A stretch of DNA of 64,000 bases from Aureisphaera sp963669405 (lineage in GTDB: Bacteria > Bacteroidota > Bacteroidia > Flavobacteriales > Flavobacteriaceae), in assembly GCA_963669405.2 (NCBI GenBank), contig CAXXHF010000002.1, positions 2,046,001-2,110,000 of the forward strand. The letters run 5' to 3'. Under the pieces are notes generated by a model. It did not search any database. It saw nothing but the letters and a program-made list of their open reading frames with translations, and was not told the origin of the DNA. Shown piece after piece: positions 34,690-44,125 of the stretch. The translations under genes and the position numbers were made by a program. How positions within the stretch are numbered: position 1 is the first letter of the stretch; each line of letters opens with the position of its first letter.

Positions 34690-37600
34690 ATACTGAATAT
34701 TACATAGAGAGGACCCGGAGTTTAAAACCTGCACAAGATTATGAATACTTGAGACAGGCCGGACAGCAGTACATAGAATCTTTGGCCCATAAATTATGGA
34801 CAGATTATAATGAACACGATCCCGGAATTACCATTTTGGAAGTATTGTGCTACGCCATTACCGAATTGGGGTATCGTACCAATTTTTCCATTGAAGATAT
34901 TTTGACGAATGAAGAGGGACGCATTGATAACGATTCTTTTTTTACAGCCAGAGAGATATTAACCAATGCTCCGTTAACGGTTTTAGATTACCGGAAAACG
35001 CTAATGGATATTGAAGGCATAGACAATGCATGGTTTATTTACAGCAAGAACGAAAAAAATGAGCTGGGGTATGAACTGCCGTTGGATAACGAAATCCCTA
35101 TTTACGTAAACCCAAAAGAGGACAAGTTGAGTTTTAGCAATCTGGATAAGTTTGGGAATACCCTCCAAAGATTGCCTATAAGAGGACTTAATCAGATTGT
35201 AGTAGAACTGAGCGAAGATATTACCCTAGGAGAACTCAATGAAGTTTCCTTAGAACATTCTTGGCTGGACGGCGATCGTTTTGTTGAGGTGAATATTACC
35301 ACCGAATTCGATTCGTGGAACCACCCTAAGTCCGATTGGCTTAAATTAATGAACAAACCTTCCAAGATTAAGTTCAAAGTCATTGAAGAACTAGAAGACG
35401 CTATTAAAATTACAGTAGAAAGGCAGATCAATAGTTCACAAACCTTAACCCTTTATTTCACGCCAAGAGATCCAAAAGAATTACAGCAAGTAAAAGATTA
35501 TTTCGATATAGAAAAAACCATCTGTTATGCTATTAACCTATTGGCCGAAAAGAAGAAAAAAGTGACCGAAATTTTCGGGAAAGTTCATGAAGTACTTTAC
35601 GAAAATAGAAACCTAACTGAAGATTGGTTGTGTGTTGAAACTATTTGTAATGTTGAAATTGGAGTTTGTGCAGATATTGAATTGAACAACGAAGTAGATG
35701 CTGAAGAAATATTGGCCCAAGTACAACAAACCATAGACGAAATTTTATGTCCGCCCATTCCTTTCTATACCCTTCATCAAATGTTGGATATGGGAAGCAA
35801 TCCTAGAGATATATTTAGTGGTCCCTCACTAGAACATGGATTTTTATTAGATGAAGAAGTACAAAACGCCCAATTAGCAGATTGCATACATGCATCAGAT
35901 ATTATTGCAGCCATCATGGATCTTCCTGGAGTGAAAGCAGTAAACAATCTCCTGATGACGGCTTACGATAAAGATGGAAAACCAATAGATTCTGCAAAAA
36001 ACCAGCCTTGGTGCCTGCAATTGGATGGTCATAAAAAACCAGAGTTCTCATTCGAAAAATCGAAACTGTTGTTGTTTCGGGATGGAATTCCGTTTCTAAT
36101 TCCTGAAAAAGGAGGGCTAGAACTTAGTCAGGGAGTCTATTACCTGAAAACACAGAACAACACGCTGAAACTGGAAAATCCAGAAAACGATTTTTCCATT
36201 CCCAAGGGAAGGTACTATCAGTTGGATGAATACTACAGCATTCAAAATGATTTTCCGGTAACCTATGGAATTGGTGTAGGACAATTATTAGATACCAGTC
36301 CAGACCTTAGAAAAGCCCAAGCAAAACAGTTGAAAGCCTATTTACAACATTTTGATCAGTTATTGGGAGACTTTTTTAATCAGCTCTTTTATGCGAAGAA
36401 TTTGTTCGATTTAAAAACGATAGATAAGACCTATTTTCCAAAATATATCAATGATATCAGTGGGATTGATGAAACGTTATTTTCTGAAGAAGTGTATGGA
36501 AAAGAGTTTCAAGATACTTTGTTACACGGTGAAAATGACACCGATAGATCCTTATACGAGACAGAATCACTTTTCTATGATAGAAGGAACCGTATTTTAG
36601 ATCACCTTATGGCCCGTTTTGGGGAATCCTTCAGTGATTATGTATTTATGAGCTATGCCATGCAACAGAATGCAGGAGGTATAGCAGAACTTACCATTCA
36701 AGAACAGGAATTAATTGAAGATAAGCAGCGGTTCTTATCTCAATACCCAAAATTGAGCTATGCCAGGGGATTGGGTATAAACTATTGTCAGGAATTATCT
36801 GAAGATCCAGAACACCCTTGGGGTTTTGTAAAAAGAGGAGGTTATGAAAAACGTGTCGCTGCATTATTGGGAATCAATTCCATTTTGTTACAGGATATCG
36901 TTGATGATGACCCTAAAAACAATTGGCATTACGATACAGATATTGGAACCCTTGAATTTCAATTATTGAATACTGTCCCGCTCACACAACAAGAAAGATG
37001 GGAATTGGCACACGAATTAATGCATACTATAAGTGCGTACCGTATTGATACTTTCTCCAAAAGTTATATATACTTTGTCAATAAAGACCACAAAAAGATT
37101 GCAAAGTTTAAGCAAGAGTTTGATACGGTTAAGGAAGCCAAAGAATTCATCCCCAAATTATATCAGGCCCTAAACTCCCATTTGGAAAACTTCTACTGTT
37201 TAGAGCATATTTTTATGCGCCCCATGGTGAAGGAAGATTTAACCGATGAAGATCTGTTAACAGTATGTCTTAATGATGATTGCTATTCTGAAGACCATAA
37301 CGACCCCTATTCTTTTAAGGCAACGATGGTTATGCCAGGGTGGTTGGCTCGTTTTCGCAATCGGTATTTCAGGGAATATGCCGAAAAAATCATAAGACAA
37401 GAAGCACCTGCTCATACTATGATAAAAGTATGTTGGGTAGGAAGAGATGATATGATTGCATTTCAGATCGCCTACAAAAAATGGATTCTCGCATATCAAA
37501 AATTTAAAGCCAAATACTGCAGTGGCGTGTTAAGTGAAACTGCAAAGAAACAATACAATAAAGCGTTGTCTGAACTTATTGAACAGTTCAAAGAGTTAAA

Positions 37601-37709
37601 TACCATTTATGATGAAGGTACGCTCTACGATTGTGAAGAAAGCGAATTAGACAACCCCATTATATTAAATAACAGTTCTTTAGGAACCCTTCAAAATATT
37701 GAGCCATGA
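34686..37709 (+). CDS. Large baseplate protein (Afp12 family)
   Basis: A 1007-aa wedge partner of Afp11. It starts 'MNTEYYIERTRSLKPAQDYEYLRQAGQQYIESLAHKLWTDYNEHDPGITILEVLCYAITELGYRT', the usual opening of the Afp12-like family in Bacteroidota ('DPGITILE..CYA.TELGYR'). 'AYLQHFDQLLGDFFNQL' and 'LGINYC'-type segments lie in the centre. I chose the ATG at 34686, which overlaps the previous stop, over one 9 bases upstream. Its stop overlaps the next start (ATGA). Confidence 0.9.
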   Translation: MNTEYYIERTRSLKPAQDYEYLRQAGQQYIESLAHKLWTDYNEHDPGITILEVLCYAITELGYRTNFSIEDILTNEEGRIDNDSFFTAREILTNAPLTVLDYRKTLMDIEGIDNAWFIYSKNEKNELGYELPLDNEIPIYVNPKEDKLSFSNLDKFGNTLQRLPIRGLNQIVVELSEDITLGELNEVSLEHSWLDGDRFVEVNITTEFDSWNHPKSDWLKLMNKPSKIKFKVIEELEDAIKITVERQINSSQTLTLYFTPRDPKELQQVKDYFDIEKTICYAINLLAEKKKKVTEIFGKVHEVLYENRNLTEDWLCVETICNVEIGVCADIELNNEVDAEEILAQVQQTIDEILCPPIPFYTLHQMLDMGSNPRDIFSGPSLEHGFLLDEEVQNAQLADCIHASDIIAAIMDLPGVKAVNNLLMTAYDKDGKPIDSAKNQPWCLQLDGHKKPEFSFEKSKLLLFRDGIPFLIPEKGGLELSQGVYYLKTQNNTLKLENPENDFSIPKGRYYQLDEYYSIQNDFPVTYGIGVGQLLDTSPDLRKAQAKQLKAYLQHFDQLLGDFFNQLFYAKNLFDLKTIDKTYFPKYINDISGIDETLFSEEVYGKEFQDTLLHGENDTDRSLYETESLFYDRRNRILDHLMARFGESFSDYVFMSYAMQQNAGGIAELTIQEQELIEDKQRFLSQYPKLSYARGLGINYCQELSEDPEHPWGFVKRGGYEKRVAALLGINSILLQDIVDDDPKNNWHYDTDIGTLEFQLLNTVPLTQQERWELAHELMHTISAYRIDTFSKSYIYFVNKDHKKIAKFKQEFDTVKEAKEFIPKLYQALNSHLENFYCLEHIFMRPMVKEDLTDEDLLTVCLNDDCYSEDHNDPYSFKATMVMPGWLARFRNRYFREYAEKIIRQEAPAHTMIKVCWVGRDDMIAFQIAYKKWILAYQKFKAKYCSGVLSETAKKQYNKALSELIEQFKELNTIYDEGTLYDCEESELDNPIILNNSSLGTLQNIEP

Positions 37710-39916
37710 TACTAATAAACGATAGTTACCCCGTTTTTGAAGCAGATCAGGTACTAAGTCAAAAACATCTAAATAGACTCATAAGCTATCTCGAGGAGCA
37801 AGATAGGGTCTCCCGAACCCAATTATTGGGAATGGGAGTGGTTTGTGGTTTAGAAATAAGTAAACCCAATGTTACGACCGTCGCTATTAGTTGCGGTACA
37901 GGGATTACTTCTTTAGGATATTTGGTGCCTTTAGAAGATTCTAACTTCACCCATTTTAAGATAACCACTATATCCGAAAATTTCTTAAACCCAGATATTG
38001 AAGAACATCCTTATCTGGAAAGCCTATATCAATATACCCAAATGTACCAGCCGTTCGAAAACTGTTTGGAATTATTAGAAGCTGATGCAGAAGATGAGGA
38101 CAAACAACCTTTAACAGAAGAGGTGTTGGATAACAAAGTGGTCATGCTATTGGTAGAAGCTTTGCTTATTGATCAGAAAAATTGTGTTGGTTTAGATTGT
38201 TCAGATAAAGGGAAACGATTGGAATTTAAAATCCGCCCCCTTTTGTTGGATGCCGACCTTTTAGAAGAATCAGAATTCGATCTTGAAATATGCAATCGCA
38301 CCTATTTCGAAAAATTGGCTTTACCAAGATATAATGTCCCTAGAAGCACGCTGATTACTTCAAAGAACGTGATGGATTCCTATAATTCACTTATCAGTGC
38401 TTCAAAAAGCAGTTTAAGTGATGCTGTAAATAACATTCATGATCATTATGCAGATGCCTTTAGCTCATTAGATAACTATATCCGTTTGCACAATGTTGAA
38501 GGAAGGATTAATACAGTACATACACAAACCCAAAATGGAATCCATTTACAGTATGTCTGGGATTGGATGAATGATTTGGTAGGGACTTACAATGAGATTG
38601 CGCAATTCCATGCATGCAATCCAAGTCTATGTTGCCCAGATAAAGGAAAATTTCCATTTCATGTACTCTTAGGATCTGCCGAGTTTGCTACCGAGGCTAT
38701 TTTACCAGGAAACGATCTCTATAAGTTTAGAACACCATTTATAAAGACAGGGATCTTAGCGTCAGAAGAGAAGGATAACAAAGAAACACTGAAAGGATTA
38801 TTGGAAAAACTAATTCGCCTCATAGGTACTTTCAACCTTAATTTGGAGATAGTTCAGAACCAAGGAATCAAGATTACACCTTCCCATATTGGAAGAACAC
38901 CACTTTCAGACAGAGGCATTCCGTACTACTATTCTGAAATTTCAGAATTAAATACAACTTGGTCACCAGAACGAACTATAAAAGGGCTTAATCAAAACAT
39001 ATTAAGTTATCATTCGGCAGAATATAATGTAACCAATCCTGTAGTAGGTGAGCCCTTGGCCTATGATCTAGAACCCTACAATTTTTTCAGAATCGAAGGA
39101 CATATAGGCCAAAATTATTCAGAAGCGCTTACCGAAATTATTGCACAACAAGAAACATATCGATTACCTTTTAAGGTAATTGCCTTAAATGCAGTAGATC
39201 TGGCTAACAATACTATAGATATTTCCAACCAAAGAGAGATTTGGGACGATATGGAATTGGATTATGACCTGGCTAAAGAGAAAACCTATAATATTACCGA
39301 ATATGTAATTGATTGGATTAAAGACAACAGAGATGAGATTCAGGAACATTATCCTGCCATGACCGATCAAACCATTACCAATTTGGAAGGGATATTGGTA
39401 GAAACACGGAATCTTTTACCTGAGGATTTAGCAGATTTTCTACCTATTTATGAAGCTTTTTATGAAGTGTTTGAAAACTTGAACGATCTCTTTCTTTTCC
39501 ACAGAAGATGTATCAAAATTAGTGGTGAGATAGATGAACATGCCATTATTGAGGATTTGGTTGATCATCTGGATGAAATCAATAATCTATTTCTAGAAGA
39601 TCCTTTTACCATTATTCATGAAGAAGCTAACCGAAGATGGGAAAACTCATTTAAGGAGACTTTCCTTTCTACATTTTTAGAAAAGCATCCTGGAATATCC
39701 CATGAAGCTGGAGTTCCCAAAGGAGGGACATTTATTATGGTATATGCAGATAGCAGTGTGTTTGAAACAGACCAACTACCTTTCAGAAATACCCTTTTGG
39801 TAGAGCGCATACAAAATTACAAGCGGTTGTTCAGATTCTCAGAAGCCGATGAGAAGGAAATTAGAAGTAAAAATGTGGTCCGTAAACGTGCCTTAAAAAA
39901 GGACGCAAACCCTTGA
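37706..39916 (+). CDS. Uncharacterised eCIS structural protein, 736 aa
   Basis: No function recognised. The N-terminal 110 residues ('FEADQVLSQKHLNRLISYLEEQDRVSRTQLLGMGVVCGLEIS', 'VAISCGTGITSLGYL') read like a small baseplate-attachment domain repeated in similar loci. The middle is helix-rich, and a duplicated-looking Gly/Pro-poor region follows. The end has 'GGTFIMVYADSS' and a very basic tail. It lies where Afp13 (tail fibre) sits in Afp. I see no fibre repeats, so a baseplate-periphery or receptor-contact role is only an inference. It overlaps both neighbours by 4 bases (ATGA at its start, TTGA at its end). Confidence 0.75.
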   Translation: MILINDSYPVFEADQVLSQKHLNRLISYLEEQDRVSRTQLLGMGVVCGLEISKPNVTTVAISCGTGITSLGYLVPLEDSNFTHFKITTISENFLNPDIEEHPYLESLYQYTQMYQPFENCLELLEADAEDEDKQPLTEEVLDNKVVMLLVEALLIDQKNCVGLDCSDKGKRLEFKIRPLLLDADLLEESEFDLEICNRTYFEKLALPRYNVPRSTLITSKNVMDSYNSLISASKSSLSDAVNNIHDHYADAFSSLDNYIRLHNVEGRINTVHTQTQNGIHLQYVWDWMNDLVGTYNEIAQFHACNPSLCCPDKGKFPFHVLLGSAEFATEAILPGNDLYKFRTPFIKTGILASEEKDNKETLKGLLEKLIRLIGTFNLNLEIVQNQGIKITPSHIGRTPLSDRGIPYYYSEISELNTTWSPERTIKGLNQNILSYHSAEYNVTNPVVGEPLAYDLEPYNFFRIEGHIGQNYSEALTEIIAQQETYRLPFKVIALNAVDLANNTIDISNQREIWDDMELDYDLAKEKTYNITEYVIDWIKDNRDEIQEHYPAMTDQTITNLEGILVETRNLLPEDLADFLPIYEAFYEVFENLNDLFLFHRRCIKISGEIDEHAIIEDLVDHLDEINNLFLEDPFTIIHEEANRRWENSFKETFLSTFLEKHPGISHEAGVPKGGTFIMVYADSSVFETDQLPFRNTLLVERIQNYKRLFRFSEADEKEIRSKNVVRKRALKKDANP

Positions 39917-40305
39917 AACCAATTAGCGAAGAATCCAAGCAAAAGGAAGTTGCTATAAAGGCTAGGGTTATGGAAGCGGCAAAAAAAGACATGCATTCTT
40001 TACCGTTAGCTACCAGAAAGTTTATGGAAGAGCGGATGTCAAAAGCTTTTGATTCAAGGATCACAGCTAGAAAGAAAAACCCCGCCACAAGATTCATAGG
40101 AGAGGAAATCATTGTAACAGGATCTCGGAACCCGAGAAATATCCCTGAACGAGTAATCATTGCAGATTTCTATTTACCGTATATCTGTTGCTCTAATGGA
40201 AACAACATCAATATTGTGTTAGGTTCCACAGAGCCAGAACCCATCATTGCCGATTTTGAGGGATCTGATTTTGAGGAGAACGACTTTTTTACAAACGATC
40301 AATAA
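39913..40305 (+). CDS. Uncharacterised eCIS protein, 130 aa
   Basis: No family recognised. It starts at TTG 39913, overlapping the previous stop by 4 bases, and no in-frame ATG precedes the conserved-looking part. Residues 1-60 are charged and helical, and residues 60-100 contain 'GEEIIVTGSRNPRNIPERVIIADFYLPYICCSNGNN', with a paired Cys. The tail is very acidic. The small size and the tight overlap with the 736-aa gene suggest that the two proteins act together, possibly as one split surface component (inference). Confidence 0.6.
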   Translation: MKPISEESKQKEVAIKARVMEAAKKDMHSLPLATRKFMEERMSKAFDSRITARKKNPATRFIGEEIIVTGSRNPRNIPERVIIADFYLPYICCSNGNNINIVLGSTEPEPIIADFEGSDFEENDFFTNDQ

Positions 40306-40323
40306 CTTTAAAACTATAATATC

Positions 40324-40854
40324 ATGTCAACAAGACCTATAGTAGAGGCTGCCATAGAAGCCATAGAAGATAACGGAAACAACACGGCATTAGAAGTAAG
40401 GGATGTACTTACCAAAATGCTCGACTATACTGAAAATGAAGATAGCTCACCACCTCCAAGTATCGATGTTTTTCATTTTTTTAATAATGGAGACCCTACC
40501 AGTAATAGTATTGCTAAAATGTTTTATTCATTTAAAGGAATTAAAGCTGGGACTGTAAATTTTACATTCCATTTGGAGTTGAATAAAGATGGAACTTTTT
40601 TAGAGCCCTTTCCAGTAGAAGGGGAACTAATGGATACCCTGCAAAGTATTATACATTCTGAAATGAAACTATCGTTTTCAGTTCCTTATTTTGATAGTGA
40701 AAGACAAATGATAAGTACTACAGAAGTCTTTTTAACTTTTAATTTCGGAGATAAAACAATACATCTAGATTTCAGGAATATAAAAGTATTTATCGTAGGG
40801 AGTACGGTAACAACTTCGGTTCACTTCCACTTACCAGAGTTTAATTTCGGATAA
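40324..40854 (+). CDS. Uncharacterised eCIS protein, 176 aa
   Basis: No family recognised. A helical N-terminal 40 residues ('VEAAIEAIEDNGNN...DVLTKMLDYTE') lead to a beta-rich domain with alternating hydrophobic strands ('VFHFFNNGD', 'TVNFTFHLELNKDGTF', 'VFLTFNFGDKTIHLDF', 'SVHFHLPEF'). It has no signal peptide and lies 3 nt before the tape-measure gene, so it is probably part of the particle. It might be a decoration or fibre-like protein, but nothing proves it. Confidence 0.6.
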   Translation: MSTRPIVEAAIEAIEDNGNNTALEVRDVLTKMLDYTENEDSSPPPSIDVFHFFNNGDPTSNSIAKMFYSFKGIKAGTVNFTFHLELNKDGTFLEPFPVEGELMDTLQSIIHSEMKLSFSVPYFDSERQMISTTEVFLTFNFGDKTIHLDFRNIKVFIVGSTVTTSVHFHLPEFNFG

Positions 40855-40857
40855 TAT

Positions 40858-42357
40858 ATGCATCTGATACATCAGCAACATATCGAAGTGAAATGCACAG
40901 AAAAACCACTAGCTCATCTTATTAAGGATGAGCTTAGTGGAGTTTTTGAACATGATTTATATCCAAAGTTAGAAGCACTTATGGATCGCTATGATGTGCC
41001 TGATGGAGTCTGGAAAATAGAACGCCTCACCATTGAGGTACCCCCCATTCCTGTTAAGAACTGGAAGCGGGAATTGGTAGACGCTACCTTGCAACAAGTA
41101 GAACAATTTCTAAAAGAGCACAGTCATTCTTATTTGGACGAGGCGTCAACTATTTCTGAAGAAGAAAGGAGCTCGAATAGGGTTTCGAAAGAAAGACTGC
41201 TACAGGATTTGTTGTTATATTATCTTGAGAAGGGAAGTTTACCCACCAATGCACTGGTTGAAAAACTCGATATACTTTTTGAAATGGTGGAAATTGACTC
41301 TATTTTTTTGGAGCAATTATTACTTCTATTGAAAAAGGATATTGCGATAGTGTTGAGGTGGAGTCTGAATGTTCCACTTCATTTTAAAGAGAAGCTTTCT
41401 AAAGAAATAGGTATCATGACCCAATGGAGTCATGCACGGAAATTCTTGAAAAAAACAAAGAGTGTTGCAAATAGTTCTATAGAAATTGCAATGGTTCAAC
41501 GTTTTGGAGAATTTCTTTTTTGGATAAGTATTTTTTGTAAAGAATTTACATTGTTCAAAACAGATTCATTGGTTGAAAGAGTCTTGATCTTTGCTGATGA
41601 CTATTTTCAAATTACATCAGAATATATTTTGCAGGTTTTAAAACCTTGGATATTAGTAAGAAGAGAATTGGAATTAACGCCCTTTTCTGAAGTAGCATCT
41701 TTCATTAACAAATATCTCGAAGATCACAGTTGGGAGGAGAAGACCAAGCTTCAAAAGGAATTGAATGAAGAAGAAGTAAAGAAAGACGATATCGAAGCAA
41801 TTTTAGAAGCTTTACAAGGACATTCCAAAGAAAAAGTTTCACAGTCAGCGAACGATGTCAATTATATCCACAATGCAGGATTAGTGCTATTGCATCCCTT
41901 CTTGGTTCCCCTTTTCAGAAAGTTGGGATATTTAGAAGAATCCAAATGGAAAAGCAAAAAACAACAGCACCGAGCAATTTTGGTTTTACAATATATCACG
42001 AATTTCGATCAAGAAATCTTTGAAAGTGATTTGCTACTCAACAAGATTTTGTGTGGAGCCGGCGTCACAGAGACAGTTGCAACAGAGTGGGAAATAAGCG
42101 AAGCAGAAAAAGAACAATGTGAAAAACTTCTGGAATCTGTTATTGAACACTGGACCATCTTGAAGAATACCTCTGTAAAAACCCTTCAAGAAACGTTTCT
42201 TCAACGAAACGGGAAATTACAGGAATATAAAGAGAACACCTATGAACTCACGGTAGAGCAGAAAGGGTTGGACATACTGTTAGACCATTTGCCATGGGGA
42301 ATGGGAACCATAAAAACCCCTTGGATGGAACACTACTTATCTTGTTATTGGGGATAA
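40858..42357 (+). CDS. Contractile injection system tape-measure protein (Afp14-like)
   Basis: A 499-aa protein matching the eCIS tape-measure family. It opens 'MHLIHQQHIEVKCTEKPLAHLIKDELSGVFEHDLYPKLEALMDRY'. Its later part has 'NDVNYIHNAGLVLLHPFLVPLFRKLGYLE', 'FLQRNGKLQEY' and 'LDILLDHLPWGMGTIKTPWM', which are the conserved blocks. The middle is strongly helical. It sets tube length in known systems. The first cargo gene begins 12 nt downstream. Confidence 0.9.
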   Translation: MHLIHQQHIEVKCTEKPLAHLIKDELSGVFEHDLYPKLEALMDRYDVPDGVWKIERLTIEVPPIPVKNWKRELVDATLQQVEQFLKEHSHSYLDEASTISEEERSSNRVSKERLLQDLLLYYLEKGSLPTNALVEKLDILFEMVEIDSIFLEQLLLLLKKDIAIVLRWSLNVPLHFKEKLSKEIGIMTQWSHARKFLKKTKSVANSSIEIAMVQRFGEFLFWISIFCKEFTLFKTDSLVERVLIFADDYFQITSEYILQVLKPWILVRRELELTPFSEVASFINKYLEDHSWEEKTKLQKELNEEEVKKDDIEAILEALQGHSKEKVSQSANDVNYIHNAGLVLLHPFLVPLFRKLGYLEESKWKSKKQQHRAILVLQYITNFDQEIFESDLLLNKILCGAGVTETVATEWEISEAEKEQCEKLLESVIEHWTILKNTSVKTLQETFLQRNGKLQEYKENTYELTVEQKGLDILLDHLPWGMGTIKTPWMEHYLSCYWG

Positions 42358-42369
42358 AAATTAAGAATT

Positions 42370-43584
42370 ATGGAGGCATTGGCACAACAAAAAGAGACGA
42401 GCATTGTTTCGTCGCCTGTGAAGAAAAAAGGAACCCCTTTTTTTGAAGGAGTTCCGGTACAACGAAAGCTATCTATTGGAGCTTCTAATGATGCTTATGA
42501 AGTAGAGGCTGATCGTGTAGCTGATAAGGTGGTAGGTATGAGTGATTCGCAAGTTAGCCCTGTACAACAAACAGGTTCATTGGTACAGCGAAAATGTAGT
42601 GCATGTGGGCATAAGGACGAGATACAGAAAAAGCCGATAGCATCTACCATAAGTCCAATAATACAAAGAAATACTTCGGGAAATAAAGGAGGAACGGCAT
42701 CCAAGGCGCTTACACAGCAGATCAATAGTAGTAAGGGTGGCGGACATAAGATGGATACGAATACTCAAAATTTTATGGAAACACGATTTGGGTCCGATTT
42801 TTCAGGAGTGAGAATTCATACAGGAACTGAAGCCGTACAGATGAGTCACGAATTGAATGCCAAAGCATTTACAGTAGGCAATGACGTATATTTTAATGAA
42901 GGAATGTATAGTCCAAACACCTCTTCTGGCAAACATTTGTTGGCACATGAATTAACGCATACCATTCAACAAGGAGGAATAAGAAAGAAGAAAATACAAA
43001 CCAAAAAGAAAGCTGCTCCTAAAAAAACGATATGGGTTAATATAGGATTTGATTCCAGTGCGAAAGCCAACAAAAAGACAATCAAAAAACTGAGAAAATC
43101 CATTGCCATAGAAAAAGCTGCGCTCAGCCATTGTTGTTCGACCCTCAAAAAAGCATGTAATGTTCAAGTAAAAACACACTATGACTATAATAGGGTAAAT
43201 AAACCAGCGCCAAGTGATGGAGATTATGATAGTGATGTAGCAGCAGACAGAAAATTAAGGGACAAAAACTTAGACAATATTACGGCACCGAAAGGAGGTA
43301 TAAAGATACTTGTTACAGAATCCAGTCTTAGCCAAACTTGGCAAGGAAAAAGAATTTTTCCTAGGGCCAATGCGCCGGCAAAGGGAGTGGTTTGGAATCG
43401 TGCCTTGGCTGCAGATGATACCATAGCTCATGAATCTGGACATAAAGCTGGTTATGTGGGCAATACCGAAGGGAACTCCCACCATACCGACCCAGATAAT
43501 ATAATGAGTTCAGGAAGAATTCGTAATGCAAATGCAAAACCCGACTCAGACTGGTGTACTAAAATGGCAGCAACAGCGGTGTAG
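42370..43584 (+). CDS. eCIS cargo 1: DUF4157 leader plus candidate metzincin-like protease
   Basis: A 404-aa protein. The DUF4157 leader covers 1-200, with HELTH at 193-197. After a Lys-rich hinge (200-225) comes a separate domain carrying HESGHKAG with its first His at 354, then 'SHHTDPDNIMSSG'. The HExxHxxG core plus a downstream NIM Met-turn is what metzincin-type zinc proteases show, though the third ligand is not in the standard spacing. No signal peptide is present, as expected for cargo loaded into the tube. A protease toxin is likely but unproven. A small membrane-anchored gene follows. Confidence 0.85.
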   Translation: MEALAQQKETSIVSSPVKKKGTPFFEGVPVQRKLSIGASNDAYEVEADRVADKVVGMSDSQVSPVQQTGSLVQRKCSACGHKDEIQKKPIASTISPIIQRNTSGNKGGTASKALTQQINSSKGGGHKMDTNTQNFMETRFGSDFSGVRIHTGTEAVQMSHELNAKAFTVGNDVYFNEGMYSPNTSSGKHLLAHELTHTIQQGGIRKKKIQTKKKAAPKKTIWVNIGFDSSAKANKKTIKKLRKSIAIEKAALSHCCSTLKKACNVQVKTHYDYNRVNKPAPSDGDYDSDVAADRKLRDKNLDNITAPKGGIKILVTESSLSQTWQGKRIFPRANAPAKGVVWNRALAADDTIAHESGHKAGYVGNTEGNSHHTDPDNIMSSGRIRNANAKPDSDWCTKMAATAV

Positions 43585-43631
43585 AAATGTAAAGTAATTA
43601 CTCCAGAAGGAGAAATCATTAAAGTGAAGTG

Positions 43632-44114
43632 ATGAAAATAGTCGCCCTCATAGTTTTTTTAGTGCTGGCAGTAGTCACGGCTATTTTTCTTCTTTTCTGG
43701 AGAATAAAGAAGAAATCTTCTACAAAAACCCCTGCCATAAAAAAGCCTATAGTAGAGCAACCTGTGGTAAAGAAACCTGTTGAGAAAAACAAAATTGTAG
43801 GAGGAACGTATTATTTGGTAAATAGAGTTTATATCAATGAAATAGAGTTTACACCAAGATTAGATATTCCTGAGGAATATCTTGACGCAGTTGACATAGA
43901 GTTGGAAAAAATGAAATATAGTGAAACTCCTTTTGCTACAACTTCATTGGGTAATCTTATGCTGCGTTTTGCAAATGGAAAATCTATGGAGATACGAACC
44001 ATATACAATATGGAGAAGAGAGAATATGACCCCTTCGTTTATATGGATGGGAAGCAGTATCGTGTTTCAGAGGAGTTCAAAAAAATCATTCAGGAATTGT
44101 CAAAACTGAATTAA
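43632..44114 (+). CDS. Membrane-anchored protein between cargo 1 and cargo 2
   Basis: A 160-aa protein with one N-terminal membrane helix (about 3-22), then 'RIKKKSSTK', a Lys/Pro/Val-rich linker to about 55, and a compact domain ('YYLVNRVYINEIEFTPRLDIPEEYL' to 'KEFKKIIQELSKLN'-like end). The basic residues after the helix suggest that the C-terminal domain faces the cytoplasm. I chose ATG 43632 over the adjacent GTG at 43629. It is not DUF4157-led, so it is not cargo. Its position after cargo 1 suggests a partner or protective protein (inference). Confidence 0.6.
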   Translation: MKIVALIVFLVLAVVTAIFLLFWRIKKKSSTKTPAIKKPIVEQPVVKKPVEKNKIVGGTYYLVNRVYINEIEFTPRLDIPEEYLDAVDIELEKMKYSETPFATTSLGNLMLRFANGKSMEIRTIYNMEKREYDPFVYMDGKQYRVSEEFKKIIQELSKLN

Positions 44115-44125
44115 AATTAAAGGAT

